IMG/VR virus record: IMGVR_UViG_3300028920_001037
Coordinates: 1 to 64,000 of that record
DNA from: a virus
DNA: 64,000 nucleotides
Strand: one strand, 5' to 3'
Of this stretch, positions 15,635 through 23,531 are shown one piece after another. Made by a program: the position numbers and the translations under genes. How positions within the stretch are numbered: position 1 is the first letter of the stretch; each line of letters opens with the position of its first letter. The notes beneath the pieces are model-generated. The model saw only the letters and a program-made list of their open reading frames with translations. It was not told where the DNA came from and ran no database searches.

Positions 15635-16743
15635 TATAACCTCACTCTTGTTTTACTTTCTTCCCAACCCTGATTAGTTATTTCAACAAATTTTACTTTC
15701 TTTCTAAACTCTTCCCAGTTTCTACAACCAGCATAATATGAAACAGCAGATTGTAAATTGCCAATAATGTTATTAACAATTTCTTTTGTTTCACCTGTAT
15801 ATGGGATTTGACCTGATTCACCTTCAATTGAAATCGCAGTCTTTTCACTTTTAAGTTTACTTGAAGCTTCCTTACTTGCCATTCCACTATATGAAACCCA
15901 TCTAATTTCTTTTGGATTCTCTGTTAAATCACCAGCTTCATCTAACTTATCTCCGTTAGAAAGACTAGTTGAGGCCAGCATCTTTCCCAACATACACATA
16001 TCTGCACCGGCAGCTATTGCTTTGCATATATCTCCCGGTGTTTCTATTCCACCATCGGCAATTAGATATGCTGTATCTTTAACTTTTGCACAATCAAAAA
16101 CAGAAGTCAATGTAGGTAATCCAAAACCAGTATTAGTTCTTGTTGTACAAATACTGCCACCACCAATACCAACTCTTATAAAGTTAGCACCAGCATCCTG
16201 TAGTCTTGCATATCCACTCCTTGTAGCAACATTTCCGGCCATGATATTTGTTGTTACCCAATTTGGACTGTTTTTTGAAATAAACTTAATAGTTTCAATG
16301 CTTGCTTTGGTATCTCCATTTGCAACATCAACAACAAATCCAAAATTATATCTATTGGCATTTTTATATTCTAATAATCTTTCAATCCATTTTCTCCATT
16401 TAGCAACTATTCCAACAGCCAAAAAAACTGTAGGTTGTTGTTCTTCTTTAAATTCACAATCTTCATAGAATTGGATTTGTTCATTAACATTTGCAAAACA
16501 TCTATCAATAGTTACTGGTAAATTAAATTCATGTGATAGACATTTAATCATTTTAACACTACAAACTTTATCCATTGGTGAATTAATAATTGGCGCCTTT
16601 ACTATAAAAGATTCACAGTTAGCTGGTAAGAAATCAGAACCATATTTATAGCTTATATCAGCATCCGTTAGATGATCTAAATTAGAATTTCTAGGAACCA
16701 ACAACACATCATTGTACGACAATACTCTACGAATGTCATTCAT
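15634..16743 (-). CDS. IMP dehydrogenase / GMP reductase family enzyme
   Basis: 369 residues, with no CBS domains. It shows the catalytic loop GIGGGSICTTR (nucleophile Cys199), preceded by the usual GNVATRSGYARLQDAGANFIRVG and followed by LIADGGIETPGDICKAIAAGADMCMLG. The C-terminal YSGMASKEA and PYTGE...NIIGNLQSAVSYYAG fit both IMPDH and GMPR. Length favours GMPR, but GESGQIPYTG and the C-terminal TNQGWEES look like IMPDH, so the direction (IMP to XMP with NAD+, or GMP to IMP with NADPH) is left open. Either links purine pools to NAD(P). Confidence 0.88.
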   Translation of the reverse strand: MNDIRRVLSYNDVLLVPRNSNLDHLTDADISYKYGSDFLPANCESFIVKAPIINSPMDKVCSVKMIKCLSHEFNLPVTIDRCFANVNEQIQFYEDCEFKEEQQPTVFLAVGIVAKWRKWIERLLEYKNANRYNFGFVVDVANGDTKASIETIKFISKNSPNWVTTNIMAGNVATRSGYARLQDAGANFIRVGIGGGSICTTRTNTGFGLPTLTSVFDCAKVKDTAYLIADGGIETPGDICKAIAAGADMCMLGKMLASTSLSNGDKLDEAGDLTENPKEIRWVSYSGMASKEASSKLKSEKTAISIEGESGQIPYTGETKEIVNNIIGNLQSAVSYYAGCRNWEEFRKKVKFVEITNQGWEESKTRVRL

Positions 16744-16745
16744 TT

Positions 16746-16940
16746 TTAATACCCCAATTCTCTTTCCGATATAAGTGTACGTGCATCATCAAACATTACA
16801 GCTAAACTATCATAAACTTCATAATCTTCATCAGAACAATCGTTCATAATTTCATGAACTTCATTTCTTTTATTTAAAAGATAACTTTGAACTTCCTGTT
16901 TAATTTTTTCAGCGTTTGTCATACTTTTATTTAAATCCAT
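16746..16940 (-). CDS. small acidic helical protein
   Basis: 64 residues from the ATG at 16940, chosen because GAAGGAG lies 9 bases upstream. A longer frame to 17012 runs far into the upstream gene. Acidic, helical (DEDYEVYDSLAVMFDDARTLI). It sits 2 bases from the IMPDH/GMPR start. Unknown function. Confidence 0.68.
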   Translation of the reverse strand: MDLNKSMTNAEKIKQEVQSYLLNKRNEVHEIMNDCSDEDYEVYDSLAVMFDDARTLISERELGY

Positions 16941-17250
16941 GTTTAATAACTCCTTCACCATGACAACATTTACAAGTATCATATCCATCAATATCATATG
17001 ATGATAACACACAATCCGTTGATGTTATTATTATTGTACCTAATGTGCAGTCTGAATTTCCAACATTGATAATTTCAAGTTCGCACCAACATATCCCACA
17101 ACCTTTAAGTTTAAGTAAAACAGATTCATCTATAAAACTACCTTTACCAGATTTTATTGAGTGTGAATATAACTTCCTATATTGTTTTGGTTTTATATTA
17201 TTACCATAACATATAGACGATACTTTAAGGTGTTGGTTCATTTCATTCAT
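16927..17250 (-). CDS. hypothetical protein with one zinc-knuckle half
   Basis: 107 residues. The C-terminus has CKCCHGEGVIKHG, like one CxxCxGxG unit of DnaJ-type zinc fingers. A CGICWCEL segment lies near residue 51, so a zinc site is possible. A beta-rich middle (LEIINVGNSDCTLGTIIITS) follows. No family is recognised. Confidence 0.7.
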   Translation of the reverse strand: MNEMNQHLKVSSICYGNNIKPKQYRKLYSHSIKSGKGSFIDESVLLKLKGCGICWCELEIINVGNSDCTLGTIIITSTDCVLSSYDIDGYDTCKCCHGEGVIKHGFK

Positions 17251-17252
17251 AA

Positions 17253-17657
17253 CTAACCTTTCTCATATGGAAAAACCACCCATTTTGTATTCATCTTAGC
17301 ATAGAAGTCCGGTTCAATTGGACTATCTTTATGTTTAAAAATGGTAGCTAACTTACATTTAGTCTTATCAAAGTTAAGTGAATTAATTGTTTCACCTGTA
17401 TCACAAATGTCATCGACTATCAACATATTATTACATAACCTACAGTTAAGAATCTCTACAAATTCTATACCTAATTGATGTGATATGATAGTTGCTGGAA
17501 ATAAACCTCCACGGGGTATGCCATATACGCAATCAAACTTACTTTTAGATTGTTTGATTTTCTTTATCAATCTATTAATATAATATATATATTCGTCCCA
17601 GTCAAGTAAAAATTTACCTTTACCTCGACTTAGACTTCTTTGTCTGGCATTTTTCAT
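17253..17657 (-). CDS. type I phosphoribosyltransferase
   Basis: 134 residues. The PRPP-binding motif is clear: NMLIVDDICDTGET (about residues 77-90). An upstream GIPRGGLFPATIISHQLG segment forms the hood-side loop seen in xanthine/guanine-type phosphoribosyltransferases. The protein is short, so the base-specificity region is small and the substrate cannot be named. Its place among purine and NAD genes suggests base salvage. The start overlaps the upstream gene by 38 bases. Confidence 0.8.
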   Translation of the reverse strand: MKNARQRSLSRGKGKFLLDWDEYIYYINRLIKKIKQSKSKFDCVYGIPRGGLFPATIISHQLGIEFVEILNCRLCNNMLIVDDICDTGETINSLNFDKTKCKLATIFKHKDSPIEPDFYAKMNTKWVVFPYEKG

Positions 17658-18393
17658 TTTGAACCTTTAAATTCAATATTTCATCAAAACTATCAGACCA
17701 ATTCTTTTTACAATAATCAGTTGTTACAAACCATTTAAGCCATCTACGATTAATTTCAGAAGTTTCAACACGAATATATTTAGGATTACGTTCTAATGTA
17801 TGTCCAACAAAACCATCTTTGTTTTCGTATTTCTTTCCATTTTTAAACATAAAATATTTCTGATGATTATTATATTCTTTTTTGGTTAGAAAATCTTCAT
17901 CAGTCCATTCACCATAAGTCTTTAAAAACTTTTTGCCGATATTAATTAACAATTCTTCATAAGTTCTACCATTAGCATCAACACCGTGATACAATTGCCA
18001 TTCTCTTATGTCATGATATTTTGATAAGTCTTTACCATGAAAAACTACAAAAGACATTTCGCCCCAGTATTCAACATGGTCAAACTTCCATTTCTCACCA
18101 TAAATAACTTCATAAGGAACATCAGCATATATTAATGCAGAGAAATCCTTTTCACCTGATTCTTTTAGTTCCTTATCAAAGTATTTTTTATACTTAGCAT
18201 AATTCTTTTTATTATAAGGAATATGAATTCCATCCTTACCAGCCCAATGTGAATAACCATGTTTACAAACTTCTTGTAGACTATGCCACAATAATTGCTC
18301 AACTGTATAAACAAGTGAACATGAAGTTGCTGGGTGCTGATTAAGCTTCGACAATATGTTATTATATTTTTTACATATCTTTCTAGTAATCAT
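17620..18393 (-). CDS. hypothetical protein, unknown family
   Basis: 257 residues. No domain is recognised. It is rich in aromatic and charged residues (WQLYHGVDANGRTYEELLINIGKKFLKTYGEW) and looks globular, with a lysine-rich C-terminus. It overlaps the genes on both sides by a few to 38 bases, so it is cotranscribed with the phosphoribosyltransferase. Confidence 0.72.
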   Translation of the reverse strand: MITRKICKKYNNILSKLNQHPATSCSLVYTVEQLLWHSLQEVCKHGYSHWAGKDGIHIPYNKKNYAKYKKYFDKELKESGEKDFSALIYADVPYEVIYGEKWKFDHVEYWGEMSFVVFHGKDLSKYHDIREWQLYHGVDANGRTYEELLINIGKKFLKTYGEWTDEDFLTKKEYNNHQKYFMFKNGKKYENKDGFVGHTLERNPKYIRVETSEINRRWLKWFVTTDYCKKNWSDSFDEILNLKVQNEKCQTKKSKSR

Positions 18394-18641
18394 ATTACAT
18401 CACCATTTTCCTTTATTTTTAGATCCTCATAATGTGCAAGTATTCTACGTTCAATTTCATTTGCACATTGTCTTAGTTCTCCAATGAAATTTTTATAGTT
18501 ATTATAACTTGGTTCAACAGTATCTTGACAGAATTTATATAGAACATAGTTAAGTTTACCATCAGGTTTGACACCAGTATGTATCATATTACGAACAACC
18601 ATATTCATTGTTGGTCTATCTTCTTTTTTAATATATGGCAT
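18390..18641 (-). CDS. hypothetical protein
   Basis: 83 residues from the ATG at 18641, with AAAGGAG at the proper distance. An apparent in-frame start at 18656 is a TTG that includes this Shine-Dalgarno site. Helical, with charged ends (CANEIERRILAHYEDLKIKENG). First gene after the promoter at 18661-18689. Confidence 0.72.
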   Translation of the reverse strand: MPYIKKEDRPTMNMVVRNMIHTGVKPDGKLNYVLYKFCQDTVEPSYNNYKNFIGELRQCANEIERRILAHYEDLKIKENGDVI

Positions 18642-18660
18642 ATTAACTCCTTTCAATTAT

Positions 18661-18689
18661 AATATAATATATTTCAATAGAAATGTCAA
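18661..18689 (-). promoter_or_regulatory. early-type promoter between the Nudix gene and the 18641 ORF
   Basis: Minus strand TTGACA (18689-18684), 17-base spacer, TATATT (18666-18661), then AAAGGAG and the ATG at 18641. The -35 box overlaps the stop of the Nudix gene. Confidence 0.7.
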
Positions 18690-19243
18690 GTGATATGATT
18701 TGTTCTAGCAAAATATTTCATTATCAATAATGCTTTAGCACCAAATTTTTTATCTTTTTGTAATAGTAATTCTTTAACTTCTCCTTGATTCAATAAGAAT
18801 TGTTCTATGTCTTCTGAAGCTTCTAAATTATTTATAGACAATTCTCCATTTGCTTTTACAAAAGCTATAGCAATACTTTCATCTGTAATACCAGGAGAAT
18901 TAAAAACAAATGGAGTTACCTCATAAATTAACTCAAGGTCTAATCCAGTTTCTTCTTTTAGTTCTCTCCTAATACAATCTTCAACGGGCTCGTTTTCATC
19001 AATGAGTCCAGCAGGGAATCCCCATTCATAATCTTTAATGGAAACCCTAAACTCTTTTATGATACATATCTTATTATTATCAGTTTCAGATTCAACAATA
19101 GGAATAATCATAACTGCTTTAATATTATTGGGTCTACTAACCCAACTCCATTCTTTATGATTACCTTCATTATCTTCATATTGAGTTGAATGAAGCTGAA
19201 GATATTTAGATACATTTCTGCAATCGTCTTTCCAAATTTTCAT
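18686..19243 (-). CDS. Nudix hydrolase, ADP-ribose pyrophosphatase-like
   Basis: 185 residues. The Nudix box is complete: it starts at G79 (GLIDENE), with REL at 93-95 and KEETGL ending near 101, giving the metal-binding REx2EE core. ITDESIAIAFV after the box fits ADP-ribose pyrophosphatases, which split ADP-ribose to AMP and ribose 5-phosphate. It is directly downstream of NadD (4-base overlap), and the NadD-Nudix pairing recalls fused NMN adenylyltransferase-Nudix proteins. It may recycle ADP-ribose left when NAD+ is cleaved. Substrate assignment is an inference. Confidence 0.85.
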   Translation of the reverse strand: MKIWKDDCRNVSKYLQLHSTQYEDNEGNHKEWSWVSRPNNIKAVMIIPIVESETDNNKICIIKEFRVSIKDYEWGFPAGLIDENEPVEDCIRRELKEETGLDLELIYEVTPFVFNSPGITDESIAIAFVKANGELSINNLEASEDIEQFLLNQGEVKELLLQKDKKFGAKALLIMKYFARTNHIT

Positions 19244-19830
19244 CGGTATAATCCATTCTGTTTAATATATTTTATAACATTTTTATACATAATTTTTTGT
19301 TGTAAGTCATTATCATTGTTAGCAATAGCTTCTCTTGCTTGTGTGGATGAATAATCTTTTTTGTGTTTTTTAAATACAACAGTAGATGGATCCCATTTCA
19401 ATTCTTCATCATTATAACCTTCACGTTGAAAAACTATAAAAGGAACAGTCTTTAAAAGATCTTCCCACTTATACCATTTATCAATTTCAATTGCACAATC
19501 CATTCCAATAATTACATAAAAGTTTATATGCTTATAAGATTCCATTAAACTTCTTATTGTATTATAAAATTTACCATCAGACTTCTTTTGAATTTCATGT
19601 AAACAAACCAACATATTATCTTTATGTTTTATTGAACGATAAATCATTTCTATCCTATGAAAAGAATCAGTAGATATTTTTCCAAGGTTATGAGAGAAAC
19701 ATGGCATAAACCAAACTTGATCAACCAAATCATATGATAAAACTGTTTCTGCAACTTCAACATGACTCTTAGTACAAGGGTTAAAAGATCCACCAAAAAT
19801 ACCTACACGTATCTTTTGTTTATTCTTCAT
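19240..19830 (-). CDS. nadD: nicotinate-nucleotide adenylyltransferase
   Basis: 196 residues. It has the nucleotidyl-transfer motif GGSFNP...H (residues 13-18, His23) and the second motif SSTQAR (161-166). VWFMPCFSHN and FYVIIGMDCAIEIDKWYKWEDLL line up with NadD, which adenylates nicotinate mononucleotide to deamido-NAD. Acceptance of NMN as well cannot be excluded. It overlaps NadE by 11 bases and the Nudix gene by 4, forming a NadE-NadD-Nudix transcript. Confidence 0.88.
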   Translation of the reverse strand: MKNKQKIRVGIFGGSFNPCTKSHVEVAETVLSYDLVDQVWFMPCFSHNLGKISTDSFHRIEMIYRSIKHKDNMLVCLHEIQKKSDGKFYNTIRSLMESYKHINFYVIIGMDCAIEIDKWYKWEDLLKTVPFIVFQREGYNDEELKWDPSTVVFKKHKKDYSSTQAREAIANNDNDLQQKIMYKNVIKYIKQNGLYR

Positions 19831-20713
19831 TGAAAATATCTTTCCTATTAATTACAATAGGCCAGTTTCTTTTAAAATGTGTTGCTTTATATCTTTTGAT
19901 AACTGGATGATTACTATATAGTTCTCTAAAATTAACAAAGCTTTCATAGTCTTCAAGTCTATTCTTATACTTCAACCAATCATCCCAAGTAAAACTATCT
20001 TGGTCTTTTGTTAACCAAGTTTTTAAAAGCAGATCAACTTCTTCATATGATTTTGCACCAAGTTGATCTAAATCTGAATTAGAAACACCAAGACCGTCTG
20101 TTGGATTTGCTTCAACACAAATTCCTAAAGATGTTATTTTGTCTTGATCTTTTAAACAACTATATTCATTAACAACAATCCATCTTGCAACTTCATATAC
20201 CTCTGTTTTCCAAAGCTGTTGAATCATTCCATAATCTCCAACATCACCACAAAGCGTCCAGAAACCTAAATAATATTCAGTTAAGTTATCAGTTGAAAGA
20301 ACTATTCCTTTTTTTACTTGTGCAAGATTATAAAGATAAATCATTCTTAATCTGGCTTTAATGTTACCTCTTCTTATCTTGTCGGCTTTAGAATCCCACT
20401 CGACACAATCATGTAAATCATCTGTCAATTGATAATAAGAATGTATAAGACTTTGATCTTCCAAGAAATCGTGACAAAAGGATTCTCCAACTAATTTTGC
20501 TCTTTCAATTTCGTCTTGTTTGTTTGACTCAATTGGAAGACTTCTACCAATAAGAGGAATATCCAATTCATCACAAACAGGTCTTGCTAATGCACAACAT
20601 AAAGCTGAATCAATTCCACCAGAAACTCCAATGACTAAAGATTTTATATCATATTTAATAATATAATCCTTTAATTCTTTTTGGATATTTTTAACAACCA
20701 GTTCACAATTCAT
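19820..20713 (-). CDS. nadE: NAD synthetase, ammonia-dependent type
   Basis: 297 residues. The ATP-pyrophosphatase loop SGGIDSA (31-37), RRGNIKARLRMIYLYNLA, STDNLTEYYLGFWTLCGDVGDYGMI and KTEVYEVARWI are the hallmarks of NadE, which amidates deamido-NAD to NAD+. There is no N-terminal glutaminase domain, so it should use free ammonia, as the 275-residue E. coli enzyme does. The C-terminal HFKRNWPIVINR fits the family end. First gene of the nadE-nadD-Nudix run. Confidence 0.92.
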   Translation of the reverse strand: MNCELVVKNIQKELKDYIIKYDIKSLVIGVSGGIDSALCCALARPVCDELDIPLIGRSLPIESNKQDEIERAKLVGESFCHDFLEDQSLIHSYYQLTDDLHDCVEWDSKADKIRRGNIKARLRMIYLYNLAQVKKGIVLSTDNLTEYYLGFWTLCGDVGDYGMIQQLWKTEVYEVARWIVVNEYSCLKDQDKITSLGICVEANPTDGLGVSNSDLDQLGAKSYEEVDLLLKTWLTKDQDSFTWDDWLKYKNRLEDYESFVNFRELYSNHPVIKRYKATHFKRNWPIVINRKDIFNEE

Positions 20714-20722
20714 ATTAATTTC

Positions 20723-20926
20723 TTACCAATCTTCTGAATGTGTTAAATCAAATTCTTCACCACAAGCACACTTAATAGTTTTAATACAACCAAGTCCTGT
20801 GGGTGTAAAACAATATGTAAATCTTCCACCAATTGCTCCCTGTTTCATTGGGTCTGCAAACGGGCAAGTTTTATTATGTTCTTCTTTCCAATCTTGCAGT
20901 TCTTTATTATCCATCCGAAATTGCAT
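20723..20926 (-). CDS. small Cys-containing protein
   Basis: 67 residues, with AAGGA upstream of the ATG. It has CPFADP, CFTPTGLGC and CACGEEF, five cysteines in all, so a small zinc ribbon is likely. No family is recognised. It sits 9 bases upstream of nadE. Confidence 0.7.
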   Translation of the reverse strand: MQFRMDNKELQDWKEEHNKTCPFADPMKQGAIGGRFTYCFTPTGLGCIKTIKCACGEEFDLTHSEDW

Positions 20927-20935
20927 ATTAGTTCC

Positions 20936-21247
20936 TTATGGCAATATGATTCCACTATCGGTTTTCTTTGCAGCTATTGGTGGTTGACCACCCTGAATAA
21001 CCTGAACTACTTGCTGTACATTATGATGAAGAACATTCATATTATTTGCAATGACATTAACCATCTGAGCTAATCCACCCATATCATTACCAATGAAATC
21101 AATTGCCTCAAGCAATTCACCTTTAGTAACAGTTTCATCGGGATTCTCACTAAGCTTCTTATGGAAAGCTTCATATGCTTTTTTATGTTCTTCCATTGCT
21201 TTTTTCATTTCTTCTTCAGTCATCTGTTTCTGTTCTTGTTTACTCAT
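20936..21247 (-). CDS. helical coiled-coil protein
   Basis: 103 residues. The first half is a charged helix rich in K/E/M/Q (EEEMKKAMEEHKKAYEAFHKKL). The second half has a regular hydrophobic helix (AQMVNVIANNMNVLHHNVQQVVQVI) consistent with a coiled coil. Possibly an oligomeric scaffold. Unknown function. The start overlaps the stop of the phosphoesterase gene. Confidence 0.7.
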   Translation of the reverse strand: MSKQEQKQMTEEEMKKAMEEHKKAYEAFHKKLSENPDETVTKGELLEAIDFIGNDMGGLAQMVNVIANNMNVLHHNVQQVVQVIQGGQPPIAAKKTDSGIILP

Positions 21248-21765
21248 AGTTTGCTCCTAACTAGATTAAAATTATCTGGTAATGTATTCATTTTATCTTT
21301 TACTTGTTCCCAAGAATATGGGTAAAAATTATTAGTATCTACTCCACAATCAAAACTTTTACCCCAAGGTTCTAACATTCCATGCGAGTGGCCATAAAGC
21401 GAAAAAGCATTATAATGAGATTTGTGCCATATCCTCATAGAACAATGAGATAAAGTTATATTTATTCCTTCTATTTTGGTATTTAATAATTGATTATATG
21501 AAGCAAATAAATGTTTACAGTTTTTAGTATTTTTATCATGAGAACCTAATATTAAATGAATATTGCCATTTAATCTTCTTAAATGTTTTTGAACGTCACC
21601 AAAAGCAAAATCACCTAAATGATATACTATATCATTTTTTCTGACTACAGAATTCCAATTTGTAATAATAACCTCATCGTGTTCTTCTATAGAACTAAAC
21701 GGTCTATTACAATATTTAATTATATTTCGGTGTGAAAAGTGCGTATCGGCTGTAAAATATATCAT
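21244..21765 (-). CDS. calcineurin-like metallophosphoesterase
   Basis: 173 residues from the ATG at 21765, which overlaps the GIY-YIG stop as ATGA. The metal ligands are visible: TADTHFSH, HLGDFAFG, GSHDK (usually GNHD, so the Asn of the catalytic motif is Ser here), SHCSM and YGHSHG. The family hydrolyses phosphomono- or diesters. The Asn-to-Ser change could lower or alter activity. The insertion of a GIY-YIG gene right at its 5' end may have replaced its native leader. Confidence 0.82.
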   Translation of the reverse strand: MIYFTADTHFSHRNIIKYCNRPFSSIEEHDEVIITNWNSVVRKNDIVYHLGDFAFGDVQKHLRRLNGNIHLILGSHDKNTKNCKHLFASYNQLLNTKIEGINITLSHCSMRIWHKSHYNAFSLYGHSHGMLEPWGKSFDCGVDTNNFYPYSWEQVKDKMNTLPDNFNLVRSKL

Positions 21766-22379
21766 AATTGTTTTCTCAATTTCCACAGGCTAATATTTAA
21801 TTTTCTACTGGCTTCTCTTAGCGATCCATATTCTATACCGTTTATAACTATTTGTATTGATTTTGGGTGTTCTTTTCCGGGTTTAAATGACGTTTTTAAT
21901 TTTTTTCCATATAAATAATGTTCTTTTCCTCTATGATAATATCTATTAGCTATTTTCTTTTTTGAATCTTTTGAATGATGTTTTCCATAAAAGGGATTAT
22001 TTTTTCCTAAAATATTTGGTCTTGGCCCCTTTAAGTTTTCAATATGTTTTTTTGATTTTGGTTTCCCTAATAAAGCCATTTTAATTTTTTGTTTATGAGT
22101 TTCTGATAAACTATCAACTCCATAACTTCCCAATCTCAAATTATAACCAATATTTGGATTAATAGATTTTAATTTTTTAATCCAATAAATTTCTCTTTCA
22201 TCAACTCCAGATATACAATGTTCAAGTATCTCTCTTTTAAAATTTTCTTTACCATATTTTTTAATATCTTCATTCAATTTAGATCCAGAACCTAAATATC
22301 CATCATCTGCACTACTATAATGTTTACCTACATAAATCTTTCCATTAACTAGATTTGTTGTTTTGTAAATAATACTCAT
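21762..22379 (-). CDS. GIY-YIG homing endonuclease with NUMOD repeats
   Basis: 205 residues. The N-terminal catalytic module has IIYKTTNL and KIYVGKH (the GIY-YIG pair, here I-I-Y and I-Y-V-G) plus R in FKREILE and E in DEREIYW. The middle has NUMOD3-like basic repeats (ETHKQKIKMALLGK, SKDSKKKIANRY). The C-terminus (VINGIEYGSLREASRKLNISLWKLRKQL) is a NUMOD1-type helix-turn-helix. This is the usual build of free-standing phage homing nucleases. It abuts the metallophosphoesterase gene (ATGA overlap) and has a structured leader. Confidence 0.9.
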   Translation of the reverse strand: MSIIYKTTNLVNGKIYVGKHYSSADDGYLGSGSKLNEDIKKYGKENFKREILEHCISGVDEREIYWIKKLKSINPNIGYNLRLGSYGVDSLSETHKQKIKMALLGKPKSKKHIENLKGPRPNILGKNNPFYGKHHSKDSKKKIANRYYHRGKEHYLYGKKLKTSFKPGKEHPKSIQIVINGIEYGSLREASRKLNISLWKLRKQL

Positions 22380-22485
22380 AAGATACCCCCGATTAAGGTT
22401 TAAGTTGGAGATACCGGATAATCCTAAATCGGATAGGAAAGGTGATCAAACCCTGTCTCCAAGTATCCTATAAGTATTTATTATT
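22380..22485 (-). promoter_or_regulatory. structured leader of the GIY-YIG gene
   Basis: 106 bases without an ORF. The RNA would contain TTGGAGA able to pair with TCTCCAA about 45 bases on, and CCGATT able to pair with AATCGG, which is joined to the GGGGG ribosome-binding site. Translation may thus be masked by structure, as reported for T4 homing-nuclease leaders. A late-like AATAAATA lies at its upstream edge (one base off the octamer). Confidence 0.45.
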
Positions 22486-22779
22486 TTAAACCAATCCGAA
22501 GTGAACCAATAATTCATCATCAATCTTTCTATCTGGATTTCTATCTTTAATTATTTTAAAACTGGAAAATTCTGCTTCTTTTAATTCATGTGTTATATAT
22601 TTATCACATATATGTAACAGTCGAGTACTAATTCTACCTGGTCGTGAATTATAAAGATCTGATGGACATACAAAAATTAATTCTTCATCGTTTTCACGAG
22701 CTTCTTCTCTTAATTTATATAAAGCTAAATCAAAATCTTTTACTAAAATATTTTTTAAATCATCCCAAGTGACTATCAT
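22486..22779 (-). CDS. hypothetical protein
   Basis: 97 residues. Unknown family, mixed helix/strand, acidic-basic pattern (LREEARENDEELIFVCPSDLYN). It follows the lipoprotein gene with one base between them. Confidence 0.7.
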   Translation of the reverse strand: MIVTWDDLKNILVKDFDLALYKLREEARENDEELIFVCPSDLYNSRPGRISTRLLHICDKYITHELKEAEFSSFKIIKDRNPDRKIDDELLVHFGLV

Positions 22780-22780
22780 A

Positions 22781-23074
22781 TTAACGACAACGACATATAC
22801 TATAACATTTACTAGAAGTTTCCCAACCTAAATATCTACACCCATTACTATAAGTATGAATAAAAGCCGAGTCACCAATACCAACATCAACTAAAGTATA
22901 TAGTATAAAAAATCTCTTATCAGTCTTAATCTGCATTTTAACAGGCTCATTCCATGAAGTCGGAACAACACTAGCATCTTTTATTATTCCAACATATTCC
23001 TTATTAACCATTATGGGTTGTTCAGAACAACCAATCAAAAACAATGCTACAACTAACAATATCAATTTCTTCAT
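22781..23074 (-). CDS. small lipoprotein
   Basis: 97 residues. A clean lipoprotein signal: MKK, a hydrophobic core LILLVVALFLI and the lipobox IGC with Cys16, followed by Ser/Glu. The mature part is beta-rich and ends with a cysteine cluster (CRYLGW...CYSICRCR). Phage lipoproteins in T5-like and other phages can block superinfection by masking receptors. That role is possible here but not shown. The Ser-Glu after Cys leaves the outer membrane as a plausible destination if the host is Gram-negative. Confidence 0.8.
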   Translation of the reverse strand: MKKLILLVVALFLIGCSEQPIMVNKEYVGIIKDASVVPTSWNEPVKMQIKTDKRFFILYTLVDVGIGDSAFIHTYSNGCRYLGWETSSKCYSICRCR

Positions 23075-23076
23075 AA

Positions 23077-23529
23077 TTACCTCAATCCATAGAAATAGAG
23101 TAAAGCCGCCCAGCCAGAGGGCAACATATTTGGAGCTTCTTTTAATTCTTTACCATATTTAATTGCCATTTCTAACATAAACTTTGCATGAAAGAAAGCT
23201 TCCAACAAAGGTCTTGTATTCTTTTCCCAATGTTTGCCATGAGAAAGATGCTTATGGTTGGTTCCGTTTTTAAATATTTCCATAAAGGTTTCATTAAACT
23301 TTGTATCTTTAGGAGCTAAAGATTTTAACACATCAACAATCTTAATAGTTAGGTTTTGAATGTAATAGACCTTAGCTGAATAATGATAAAACCTATAGAT
23401 ACTATCTTCATAATTCCAATGACTGTTAATATCATCCCATAAATTATCTAAATCAGATAATCTATTTTGGATATTAGTTAACAGTTCTTGATTGCGTTTG
23501 GCTAATTCTTCAAAGTAGTTATTGTTCAT
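23077..23529 (-). CDS. hypothetical helical protein
   Basis: 150 residues from the ATG at 23529, directly after the pncA stop. A frame five codons longer overlaps pncA. It is helical, with a conserved-looking segment HWNYEDSIYRFYHYSAKVYYIQ and LSHGKHWEKNTRPLLEAFFHAKFML. No function is recognised. Confidence 0.7.
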   Translation of the reverse strand: MNNNYFEELAKRNQELLTNIQNRLSDLDNLWDDINSHWNYEDSIYRFYHYSAKVYYIQNLTIKIVDVLKSLAPKDTKFNETFMEIFKNGTNHKHLSHGKHWEKNTRPLLEAFFHAKFMLEMAIKYGKELKEAPNMLPSGWAALLYFYGLR

Positions 23530-23531
23530 TA

